Assembly: GCF_030264275.1 (NCBI RefSeq)
Contig: NZ_CP127165.1
Span: 124,001 to 188,000, forward strand
Reading direction: 5' to 3'
Origin: Marivivens sp. LCG002
GTDB taxonomy: Bacteria; Pseudomonadota; Alphaproteobacteria; Rhodobacterales; Rhodobacteraceae
Length of the DNA stretch: 64,000 nt
The notes under the pieces were generated by a model that did no database searches, was not told the origin of the DNA, and saw nothing but the letters and a program-made list of their open reading frames with translations. The position numbers and the translations under genes are program-made. Shown piece after piece: positions 35,668 to 43,053 of the stretch (positions within the stretch are counted from its first letter, which is position 1; each line of letters opens with the position of its first letter).

Positions 35668-36840
35668 TTAAAGGCGGCCAAGCAATTCGCGTGTCGGCCA
35701 GGCATCAGCGGGAAGCCCGAGCCGCTCTTGTTCGGTTTGAACGGCCTCGCGCGTCATCTCGCCGATAATGCCGTCCGCGCCGCCCACGTCATAACCCCGC
35801 GCTTCGAGTTTGCGCTGGAGACTGACGATTTCTTCTCCCGAAAGACCAACATCGGGTGACCCTGCGTTATAGGCGGGAGCGCCCATCAGGCGTGTCGCGA
35901 AATAGGCTGCGGTGGTCACGTAAACCATCGACTTGTTCCATTCGAAATAGACGCGGAAATTGGGATAGGCGAGGAAGGCAGGCCCTTTGCGTCCGACAGG
36001 AAGGAGAACCGAAGCTTGGAGGTTCGGATTGCCGAGTGTGCCGCTCCTTGGGGTCACTCCAAGACGCGCCCAGTCTGCTTCGCTCATCGCGTGGTTCAGA
36101 CCTGTTTTTGACCAGTCGAGGTTCTCTGGAACCGTAACCTCCACCAGCCAAGGTTCATTCGGGCGCCACCCCAGAGAAGAGAGCATCGCAGCCCCCGACA
36201 TGAGTGCATCGGGAGAAGACCCCTTGAGATCGACGTGCCCGTCGCCATCCCCGTCACGTCCGTTTTCTATGATATCCTTGGGGAGCATCTGCACTTGCCC
36301 GATTTCACCCGCCCAAGCCCCAGTTGTTTTCCTCGGTTCGAAATCGCCGCGTTTAAAGAGTTCGAGCGCTGCGAAAATCTGTGGACGGAAAAGCTCGGGA
36401 CGGCGGCAATCATGGGACAGCGTCACAAGGGCGTTCAAAGTGTTGAAGTTGCCCTGCACTTGGCCGAAATCGGTCTCGAAGGCCCAGAATGCCAAGAGCA
36501 CGCCTTTGGGGATACCGTATTCGCGCTGGATGCGATCAAAGACCGATGCATAGCGGTCACCATAGATGCGACCGTTGTCGATGCGGTTCTGCGAGATCAA
36601 CGAACGCGAGAAGTCGAGGAAGTTCTTTTGGAAAACCCCTTGGGCGCGGTCGGCTTTGAGAACTGCGCCGTCTTGGGCCACACCGTTAAAGAACGTGTCG
36701 ATTTGGGTCTGGGAATATCCAAGGCTTGCCGCTTCGGATTTTAGTCCTGTGACAAAGGACTGAAAACTGCCTCCGCAAGATTGCGCTGATGCGGTTTGGG
36801 CAAGAAGAGCGGCTGAAACGGCAAGAATGGCTGAACGCAT
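35668..36840 (-). CDS. MltB-type lytic murein transglycosylase with peptidoglycan-binding domain
   Basis: The 390-residue exported enzyme has a signal peptide (residues 1-19, ending TASA). The GH103 domain carries the catalytic glutamate in AFWAFETDFGQ plus the family motif GDGDGHVDL. A C-terminal PG_binding_1 repeat (LSGEEIVSLQRKLEARGYDVG) follows. It cleaves peptidoglycan in the periplasm. A strong AGGAGG site precedes the ATG. It is on the same strand as cobD but separated from it by 54 bp; no functional link is claimed. Confidence 0.93.
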   Translation of the reverse strand: MRSAILAVSAALLAQTASAQSCGGSFQSFVTGLKSEAASLGYSQTQIDTFFNGVAQDGAVLKADRAQGVFQKNFLDFSRSLISQNRIDNGRIYGDRYASVFDRIQREYGIPKGVLLAFWAFETDFGQVQGNFNTLNALVTLSHDCRRPELFRPQIFAALELFKRGDFEPRKTTGAWAGEIGQVQMLPKDIIENGRDGDGDGHVDLKGSSPDALMSGAAMLSSLGWRPNEPWLVEVTVPENLDWSKTGLNHAMSEADWARLGVTPRSGTLGNPNLQASVLLPVGRKGPAFLAYPNFRVYFEWNKSMVYVTTAAYFATRLMGAPAYNAGSPDVGLSGEEIVSLQRKLEARGYDVGGADGIIGEMTREAVQTEQERLGLPADAWPTRELLGRL

Positions 36841-36894
36841 GTAATCCTCCTGGTTGAGAAGGAGCCTAGCGAGATGGCAACTTGGTGCAAGTCT

Positions 36895-37794
36895 CTAGAA
36901 CAGAGCCAGCAAGACCACGCCGACAAATGTGATCCCCCATGCCTGCCAGAGAGTGCGGCATGCGCGATTGATGTCATCGGGTGTCACGTTTTCGCGCGCG
37001 CCTGCGTTGACAAAGGGATAGTGCCGCATTTCCCCTTCATAGGACCGCGGACCCGAAAGAGCGATCCGCAGAACCCGTGACATCGCGGCCTCGGGCCATC
37101 CTGCGTTGGGGCTTCGATGAAGCGCGGCGTCTTTGCGTATGTCGCCAAGTGAGGGGAGCGGCCGCGTTGTCAGGGCAATGAGAAGCGCGGTGATCCGGGC
37201 AGGCACCCAGTTCAACACGTCATCAAAGCGCGCTGCGGCCCATCCGAATTGCTCGTGCCGCGGGGTGCGATAGCCGATCATACTGTCTGCGGTATTGGTG
37301 ATCTTATAGATCAAAAGTCCGGGCAATCCGAGGAGTGCGAACCAGAAAATCGGCGCAATCACCCCATCGGAAAAATTCTCGGCTGCACTTTCGATTGCAG
37401 CGCGTGAGACCGCAGCCCGGTCCATCTCTTTAGTGTCGCGTCCGACAATCCAGCCGACGCGGCGACGACCTTCGTCGAGCGATAGGCGCAGTGCCGAAGC
37501 AACGGCGGCAACATGCTCGACCAGCGATTTTTGCGCGATCAGGATTGCACCGATCACGACATCGACAACGCCGAACGGAAGCGCCTCGAGCATCACCCCC
37601 AACAGCCCGAAGCCAAGGCAAAGGGCTCCGAAACTCAGCATACCCTTGAGCTTGCGCGCTCGACCTTGATTGAAGCGCTCATCGACAAAGGACACGCAAC
37701 GACCCATCAACACAGCAGGATGCGTAAAGCGGTCCCAAAGCCATTTGGGTTCTCCGAAAATAGCATCAAGGATCATCGAAAGAGCAACGATCAC
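36895..37794 (-). CDS. cobD: Cobalamin biosynthesis protein CobD (adenosylcobinamide-phosphate synthase)
   Basis: It joins aminopropanol phosphate to adenosylcobyrate to form adenosylcobinamide phosphate. The 299-residue membrane protein (CbiB/CobD family) begins VALSMILDAIFGEPKWLWDRFTHP, with the later conserved SAAENFSDGVIAPIFWF and NTADSMIGYR. The GTG at 37794 is chosen because it overlaps the cobC stop (GTGA) and removes a non-conserved 19-residue extension. Partner CobC supplies the aminopropanol phosphate and is translated just before it. Confidence 0.93.
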   Translation of the reverse strand: MIVALSMILDAIFGEPKWLWDRFTHPAVLMGRCVSFVDERFNQGRARKLKGMLSFGALCLGFGLLGVMLEALPFGVVDVVIGAILIAQKSLVEHVAAVASALRLSLDEGRRRVGWIVGRDTKEMDRAAVSRAAIESAAENFSDGVIAPIFWFALLGLPGLLIYKITNTADSMIGYRTPRHEQFGWAAARFDDVLNWVPARITALLIALTTRPLPSLGDIRKDAALHRSPNAGWPEAAMSRVLRIALSGPRSYEGEMRHYPFVNAGARENVTPDDINRACRTLWQAWGITFVGVVLLALF

Positions 37795-38732
37795 AGCGCG
37801 TCCTCGAGTTGTGTCCAGCGATCGGGATGCGGAAGACCGAGACGGACCCATCGGTTCGAATAGGGGAAAATACGCGACAGGACCTTACCTTTGGCAAGGT
37901 GGTTTCGCCAGCCTTCGGCGCTTTCGGTGTCGTAGAGACGAAAGAGAGTCGTGCCCCCAAGCGGAGTTGCCCCATTTGCGCTCATCAAGGCGTCAAGCCG
38001 CGCGGCATCCTCGGCCAGTCGCTCGCGGGTCCGCTCTGCCCATTCGTGATCGCAAAGCGCGCGCGCTCCGATCTCGAGTGCGGGCCCTGAAACACTCCAC
38101 GGTCCCAAACGTTCGCGCAGTGATGCGACCAATTCGGGGTCCCCGATCACAAACCCGAGCCGAAGTCCTGCGAGGCCCCAGAACTTTCCAAAGCTCTTGA
38201 GGATCAGAACGCCCTTTTTCGAACTGTGTTCGATCAAAGACAGGGCAGAGGTCACGTCGCAAAAGCTCTCGTCGATAATTGTGAGCCTACGGTTTTGAAA
38301 CACGCCCGCGTCTACGACCCGCCCGTCGGGATTGTTCGGATGCACGTAAATGTGGGTTTGAAGCGAACCGTCGTTGTCTGAGACGGTTTTACCCATCTGG
38401 CGAAAGGCGGCGGCATGTTCGTTATAGGTCGGTCCCGGAATATAGGCCCCGTCCTGCGCAATTTCGGGCATGCGCGCAATCAGGGCAGATGCACCGTTCG
38501 CCGCAAGCACTGCCGCCTCTTGCGGGACGTTCCAGAATGAACGCGCAGCGCGTTCCAATTCAGAAAGCGCGCGTTGATCAGGGAGGTCGTTCCATGCGGA
38601 CGCAGAAATCGCGCCGATCGGGTAGGGCACAGGGTTGATCCCCGTCGACAGGTCAAGCCACTCGTCGCGCCGACCGCCCCACGTTTCGATTGCGGCATCG
38701 ACACCGCCGCCATGATCCCTCTTGAGTGTCAT
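37791..38732 (-). CDS. cobC: Threonine-phosphate decarboxylase-type protein CobC
   Basis: The 313-residue PLP enzyme (fold type I) has its lysine in ILKSFGKFWGLAGLRLGF, producing (R)-1-amino-2-propanol phosphate for the nucleotide loop. It opens with MTLKRDHGGGVDAAI and STGINPVPYP, typical of CobC/CobD decarboxylases. The ATG at 38732 shares its A with the stop of the DUF1636 gene (TGATG). The order DUF1636-cobC-cobD gives a small B12 operon on the minus strand. Confidence 0.92.
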   Translation of the reverse strand: MTLKRDHGGGVDAAIETWGGRRDEWLDLSTGINPVPYPIGAISASAWNDLPDQRALSELERAARSFWNVPQEAAVLAANGASALIARMPEIAQDGAYIPGPTYNEHAAAFRQMGKTVSDNDGSLQTHIYVHPNNPDGRVVDAGVFQNRRLTIIDESFCDVTSALSLIEHSSKKGVLILKSFGKFWGLAGLRLGFVIGDPELVASLRERLGPWSVSGPALEIGARALCDHEWAERTRERLAEDAARLDALMSANGATPLGGTTLFRLYDTESAEGWRNHLAKGKVLSRIFPYSNRWVRLGLPHPDRWTQLEDAL

Positions 38733-39103
38733 CAGTCTTTGGGCAGAGGCGGGTGGCGGGTCACAAAATGCCCTTTGACGCCGACGGGCCACTCACGGAA
38801 CGGTACTTGTCCTGTTTCGCTTTGGGCGTGTTTGACGGCGTAGTCCACGATAGCTTCTGCGCTTTCCTGATCGGGTTCGAAACGACCGAGAGTATAGGCA
38901 AGCTTGCCCTCGGACTGTATCGCGATGTTACAGCCATGGGTGCACCCCATGAGACAGGAAACACGTCGCGTGCGAACTGTTTCGCGACCTTCTGCGGCCG
39001 CTTCGATCAGAATGGCAAGCTCTTCGCCGTCTGTGCGTGTCTTGCCGCTCGTCGCCCAGTCCTCGCGTTTACAGGTGTCGCAGATCGTGATCCAGCTTGT
39101 CAT
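38732..39103 (-). CDS. DUF1636 metal-binding/ferredoxin-like protein (copy 2)
   Basis: The 123-residue protein has TICDTCKRED near the N-terminus and the pair in RVSCLMGCTHGCNIAI, a thioredoxin-like ferredoxin arrangement. The start is taken at 39103, since GGAGAGA lies 5 nt before it and the opening TSWITICDTCK matches the family. It is translationally coupled to cobC. Compared with copy 1 at 25457 it has extra C-terminal residues and an additional Cys in the second cluster motif. Confidence 0.85.
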   Translation of the reverse strand: MTSWITICDTCKREDWATSGKTRTDGEELAILIEAAAEGRETVRTRRVSCLMGCTHGCNIAIQSEGKLAYTLGRFEPDQESAEAIVDYAVKHAQSETGQVPFREWPVGVKGHFVTRHPPLPKD

Positions 39104-39187
39104 TTGTCTCTCCATATCACGGGGTTGAAAGCGGATTTTTGCCGCTTTCGCAAGTGCCTTCACGTCATCTCGATTGCGGCACATTTG

Positions 39188-39202
39188 TTAACGCATCGTT
39201 AA
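39188..39202. promoter_or_regulatory. Candidate CtrA-binding box (TTAA-N7-TTAA)
   Basis: TTAACGCATCGTTAA is a perfect inverted repeat and fits the CtrA consensus of two TTAA halves 7 bp apart. It lies 71-85 bp upstream of the single-domain response-regulator gene. CtrA controls cell cycle, motility and gene-transfer functions in this bacterial class. Confidence 0.6.
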
Positions 39203-39272
39203 ACTTTTGGAGCGAAACCCAAGGTGCGTAGTGCGTTGTCGGAGGTGCAATCGACAAAACGTCGGGGGCCTG

Positions 39273-39635
39273 ATGAAAGTTTTGATTGTTGAAAATAATC
39301 CGAATCTCAGTTGGATTTGGAAGCGCCATATCGAGAGACTTGGCAATGCAGTGGATGTTGCAGACGGCGTTGACGAGGCGATGGACGCCGTAAGGCGCGA
39401 GGACTTCGACGTCATGCTCGTGGACCTCGTTCTCCCTGACGGGAGCGCGCTCGGGCTTGCCGATTGGGCGCGTATCCGTTCCCCCAAAACCAACGTGGTT
39501 TTTGTCACGGATACGACCTTTTTCTCGGACGGTTCGCTCTTTGCTTTTAGCGCCAATGCCAGAGCCTTGGTCAAATGCGAAACGGACCCGAACGATGTCG
39601 CCGAGATTGTCACGCATTATGGCCAGCGCGGTTGA
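39273..39635 (+). CDS. Single-domain response regulator (receiver only)
   Basis: The 120-residue protein is a lone receiver fold. Asp51 in VMLVDLVLPDG is the phosphoacceptor, Thr79 follows beta-4 (FVTDT) and Lys101 lies in ALVKCE. The acidic pocket is E7-N8 rather than the usual Asp/Glu-Asp, so one Mg-binding acid is missing. No output domain follows. The ATG at 39273 begins the hydrophobic strand KVLIVE. A CtrA-type box lies in its promoter. Its stop abuts that of the convergent glutathione transferase (TGATCA). Confidence 0.87.
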   Translation: MKVLIVENNPNLSWIWKRHIERLGNAVDVADGVDEAMDAVRREDFDVMLVDLVLPDGSALGLADWARIRSPKTNVVFVTDTTFFSDGSLFAFSANARALVKCETDPNDVAEIVTHYGQRG

Positions 39636-40610
39636 TCACCCGCGTCCGTGCGGTGCATTCCAGTCAAGATCGGGGCCGACAGGAACAACGCGGGTCGGAT
39701 TAATCATATCGTGGCTATAGTAATAATGGGCGGTGATATGATCGAGATCGAGCGTTTCCGCGACGCCGGGACGCTGGTATAGCTCGCGCGTATATGCCCA
39801 GATATTGGGATAATCGACGATACGGCGACGGTTGCACTTGAAGTGTCCGTGATACACGGCATCGAACCGCACCAGCGTGGTCCAAAGTCGCCAGTCCGCC
39901 TCGGTCAATGCCTCGCCAAGGAGATAGCGATTGCGCGAAAGGGTGTCTTCGATCCAGTCAAGGCTCTCGAAGAGCGGCTCGACCGCCTCTTCGTATGCGC
40001 CTTGTGTGGTTGCAAAGCCTGATTTATATACCCCGTTGTTCACCGTGTCGTAGATGCGTTCGTTCACCGCTTCGATCTTGTCACGAAGAGCCTCCGGCCA
40101 ATAGTCGTCCGTGTTTCCGGTGATGCCGTCAAAGGCCGAATTGAACATACGGATGATTTCCGAGCTTTCATTCGAGACGATGGTTCCCTGTTCCTTGTCC
40201 CAGAGGATCGGGACCGTCACCCGACCCGAGATTTTCGGGTCCGCCTTGGTGTAGATCTCGCGTAGAAAATCGAAACCGAAAAGCGTGTCCCCCGTCGCGC
40301 CGTCGAAATCGGTCCCGAAGGTCCAGCCGTCCGAAAGCATATGGGGATGAACCACCGAGACTGAGATGTGATCGGCAAGTCCCTTGATCGCGCGGAAGAC
40401 AAGGGTTCTATGGGCCCAAGGGCAAGCCAGCGAGACATAGAGATGATAGCGACCGCGCTCTGCCTTGAACCCTGCGTCACCTGTCGGACCAGCGGCGCCG
40501 TCTGCGGTGATCCAATTGCGGAAGCCTGCGGTCGAGCGCACGAATTTGCCACCCGTCGATTCGGTATCGTACCATTTGTCGATCCACGTTCCGTTTTCGA
40601 GATAGCCCAT
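39636..40610 (-). CDS. Xi-class glutathione S-transferase (glutathionyl-hydroquinone reductase)
   Basis: The 324-residue enzyme has the catalytic cysteine in SLACPWAHRTLV, the Xi-class YqjG/Ecm4 signature, and a helical C-terminal domain (EADWRLWTTLVRFDAVYHGHFKCN). It reduces glutathionyl-hydroquinones, protecting against quinone adducts. The ATG has GGAG upstream. The 286-bp divergent spacer to the DUF6732-cbiX transcript must hold its promoter. Confidence 0.92.
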   Translation of the reverse strand: MGYLENGTWIDKWYDTESTGGKFVRSTAGFRNWITADGAAGPTGDAGFKAERGRYHLYVSLACPWAHRTLVFRAIKGLADHISVSVVHPHMLSDGWTFGTDFDGATGDTLFGFDFLREIYTKADPKISGRVTVPILWDKEQGTIVSNESSEIIRMFNSAFDGITGNTDDYWPEALRDKIEAVNERIYDTVNNGVYKSGFATTQGAYEEAVEPLFESLDWIEDTLSRNRYLLGEALTEADWRLWTTLVRFDAVYHGHFKCNRRRIVDYPNIWAYTRELYQRPGVAETLDLDHITAHYYYSHDMINPTRVVPVGPDLDWNAPHGRG

Positions 40611-40708
40611 TTTGCACTCCGTCTTTCGTTTTCCTTATTCAAAACCTAGCCCATCGCGCTCGGTTCTCAAACATTCCCAGCGCGCATGTCTCGTGCAGCA
40701 TTGCACAG

Positions 40709-40869
40709 GTCGGTTTCCGACTTCGGTGCGACGTTTAACCATTTGCACCCCGACGGTGTGCAATATACCCTGTCCGCTGACGAAGCCCATTTGGGCCAGA
40801 GAGGTTGGTGGCGAAGCGGTTGACCCAATTGGGGACCAGATCGTTACGTCGTCGGCACCGCGAGAGCGG
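40709..40869 (+). other. Structured leader before DUF6732-cbiX, type unknown
   Basis: Five small inverted repeats follow each other on the plus strand: 40709-40721 (GTCGG/CCGAC), 40743-40763 (TTGCAC/GTGCAA), 40785-40796 (GCCCA/TGGGC), 40824-40833 (CCCAATTGGG), and 40858-40869 (CCGC-GAGA-GCGG, a GNRA loop). They occupy most of the 286-bp spacer between the glutathione transferase and the DUF6732 gene. No cobalamin aptamer core (ACTGT or the B12 box) is present. Whether it is an RNA element or a collection of DNA sites cannot be told here. Confidence 0.35.
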
Positions 40870-40896
40870 CTCTCTGGTATTTGACGGAGATTGCTC

Positions 40897-41118
40897 ATGC
40901 GTATCGCATTCACCCTGTTTCTGATCCTGACCGCGCAGTCTGCTGCGGCACATGTCGGTCATCTCGGCGAGTTTGCAGGCCATGACCATTTGGTGGCGGG
41001 TGCCGCACTTGGTCTTGCGATCCTCCTCGGGCTTCGTGAAGCGCTCAAGGGGCGCAAGGATGAAGTCGAGCCTGCCGAAGAAACCGAGGCGGAAGAAAGC
41101 GAAGAAGCAACAGCATGA
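40897..41118 (+). CDS. DUF6732-type small membrane protein
   Basis: The 73-residue protein has a signal-like hydrophobic N-terminus (residues 1-17), then HVGHLGEFAGHDHLVAG with four His, a second hydrophobic stretch (about 34-46) and a Glu-rich tail. This matches my recollection of DUF6732, found in Rhodobacterales ahead of cbiX. The ATG at 40897 has CGGAG upstream; TTG 40891 is less likely. The stop overlaps the cbiX start (ATGA). The His/Asp motif suggests metal binding, but no function is known. Confidence 0.7.
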   Translation: MRIAFTLFLILTAQSAAAHVGHLGEFAGHDHLVAGAALGLAILLGLREALKGRKDEVEPAEETEAEESEEATA

Positions 41119-42350
41119 AAACCGGTGTAATGATTTGCGGCCACGGCTCTCGGAGCAAGGCCGCAGTGGACGAATTCAAAGTTCTTGCTGAAAAGCTGCC
41201 TGCCTATCTGCCTTCCGATTGGGTCGTGGACTATGGTTATCTCGAGTTTGCCAATCCTGTGATCCGCGACGGGCTCGACAACCTGCGCGAGGCCGGCTGC
41301 GAACGTATTCTGGCTGTTCCGGGCATGCTTTTTGCCGCGATGCACTCCAAGAACGACATTCCGACCGTGCTCAATACCTATGCGGCCAAGCACAACATCG
41401 AAGTCAAATACGGCCGCGAGTTGGGCGTCGATCCCAAAATGATCGCTGCCGCGGCGGATCGCATCCAGGAAGCCATCAATGCCGCCAACTCCAAAGCGGG
41501 GGACGTGCCTCTGCACGAAACCTGTCTTGTTGTGATCGGTCGTGGCGCCTCTGACCCCGATGCCAATGCCAACGTATCCAAAATTGCACGCATCCTTTGG
41601 GAGGGCATGGGGTTCGGTTGGTGCGAGGTCGGCTATTCGGGGGTGACCTTCCCTCTTGTCGAGCCCGCGCTCCAGCATGTGGCCAAGCTCGGCTACAAGC
41701 GCGTTGTCGTTTTTCCTTATTTCCTGTTCACGGGTATCCTGATCGACCGTATCTATGGCTTCACCGATCAGGTCGCCGCGCAGCACCCCGATATCCATTT
41801 CGTCAAGGCGGGGTATCTCAACGATCACCCCAAAGTGCTCGAAACCTTTGCCGAGCGGATCAAAGAGCAGAACGGAAAGTCGGTCATCCCGAACTGTGCG
41901 ATTTGCCCGTTCCGTGAGCAGGTCCTTTCCTTCGAAGGCGGTGAGCACAAGCACATCAAGCCATCGGAACGTCTTGGCGGGATCAAAGTGAGCGATCACC
42001 CCGCGTTCGGCGATATGCCTCCGCCGACCTGTGTTCTGTGTAAATACCGCACGCAGGTGATCGGCTTCGAGTCCGAGGTCGGCGCGATCCAGGAAAGCCA
42101 CCATCACCACGTCGAAGGTCAGGGTGCTTCGGCTCCGGGATCGAACGTGGCCGATTGCACGCTTTGCGATACCTTCTGCACGGGCATGTGCCGTCTCAAG
42201 GCGCAGGACCACCACCATCATGATCACCACCATGGTCACGATCACGGGCATCATCACCACGGGCATGACCATCACCACCATCATGCGGCCTATCCTCAGG
42301 CGGATCACCCGCACGGGCCGAAAAGTGTGTTGAAAACCAACAAGCGCTGA
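41115..42350 (+). CDS. cbiX: CbiX-type sirohydrochlorin chelatase with Cys-pair and His-rich tail
   Basis: The 411-residue protein has two tandem CbiX-like domains (about 1-125 and 130-255). The first keeps the putative metal-binding histidines H10 (CGHGSR) and H77; the second has R143 in place of His (IGRGASD). The C-terminal third holds three Cys groups (C261/C264, C306/C309, C348/C351/C355/C359) that could bind an Fe-S cluster, and a His-rich tail (365-400). It is predicted to insert cobalt (or iron) into sirohydrochlorin. It leads the main cob operon. Confidence 0.85.
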   Translation: MKTGVMICGHGSRSKAAVDEFKVLAEKLPAYLPSDWVVDYGYLEFANPVIRDGLDNLREAGCERILAVPGMLFAAMHSKNDIPTVLNTYAAKHNIEVKYGRELGVDPKMIAAAADRIQEAINAANSKAGDVPLHETCLVVIGRGASDPDANANVSKIARILWEGMGFGWCEVGYSGVTFPLVEPALQHVAKLGYKRVVVFPYFLFTGILIDRIYGFTDQVAAQHPDIHFVKAGYLNDHPKVLETFAERIKEQNGKSVIPNCAICPFREQVLSFEGGEHKHIKPSERLGGIKVSDHPAFGDMPPPTCVLCKYRTQVIGFESEVGAIQESHHHHVEGQGASAPGSNVADCTLCDTFCTGMCRLKAQDHHHHDHHHGHDHGHHHHGHDHHHHHAAYPQADHPHGPKSVLKTNKR

Positions 42351-42414
42351 GCCGCATACCCGTCATTTCGCCAAAGGCATTCGGGGTTGCCCCCGAATGC
42401 CTCAAGGATCACCG

Positions 42415-43053
42415 ATGCGCCCTTATGAAAAAGACCCCCTAGCGATTTACGCGCAGAGCTTTGCCACAGTGCGCAAAGAGGCGCGGCTTGATCGGTTTCC
42501 AACCGATCTGGTGCCTTTGGTCACGCGGTTGATCCATTCTTGCGGAATGGTGGAGATTGCTGATCGACTTGCATTTTCACCGAACGCCTATCGCGCTGGG
42601 CACGAGGCGCTCCTCGCTGGCAAGCCTGTGCTTTGCGACTGCGAGATGGTCGGCGCGGGCATCATTCGACGGTATCTGCCTGCCGAGAACCAAGTCATCG
42701 TAACGCTGAACAATGACGAGGTGCCCGAGCGCGCCAAAGCCATTGGCAACACGCGTTCCGCTGCCGCTGTCGAGCTTTGGGAGCAGCACATCGAAGGCGC
42801 GGTTGTTGCGGTCGGCAATGCGCCAACGGCCTTGTTCCATCTCCTTGATCTTTTGGATCAGGGGTTCCCCAAGCCCGCTGTCATCCTCGGTTTCCCTGTC
42901 GGTTTTGTCGGCGCGGCAGAGTCCAAGGCAGAGCTTGCCGCCGATCCGCGCGACTGTGAATTCGTCGCGCTCAAGGGTCGCAAAGGCGGATCGGCTATGG
43001 CCTCTGCTGCGGTCAATGCACTGGCAGCGGGTCTCCCCGAGGACCGCGCATGA
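42415..43053 (+). CDS. cobH: Precorrin-8X methylmutase CobH
   Basis: It moves the C11 methyl to C12, forming hydrogenobyrinate. The 212-residue CbiC/CobH protein has the catalytic histidine in RLIHSCGMVEIAD, GKPVLCDCEMVGAGI, and GFPVGFVGAAESK. The start MRPYEKDPLAIYAQ at 42415 is preferred over an ATG six codons earlier; no strong ribosome site decides it. Its stop overlaps the cobL start (ATGA). Confidence 0.93.
   Translation: MRPYEKDPLAIYAQSFATVRKEARLDRFPTDLVPLVTRLIHSCGMVEIADRLAFSPNAYRAGHEALLAGKPVLCDCEMVGAGIIRRYLPAENQVIVTLNNDEVPERAKAIGNTRSAAAVELWEQHIEGAVVAVGNAPTALFHLLDLLDQGFPKPAVILGFPVGFVGAAESKAELAADPRDCEFVALKGRKGGSAMASAAVNALAAGLPEDRA

Noticed and set aside
40735-40742. TTAACCAT CtrA half-site before DUF6732
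   Set aside because: An isolated 8-mer is expected about twice by chance in 64 kb on both strands; no second half is at the right distance.
40709-40869. Second cobalamin riboswitch
   Set aside because: The ACTGT core and B12 box are absent, unlike the element at 24356; kept only as an unclassified structured leader.
42205-42285. Apparent tandem repeat in the 3' part of cbiX (CAC/CAT-rich)
   Set aside because: It is irregular and explained by the His-rich coding tail, not by a DNA repeat; the same holds for cobW at 26561-26646.
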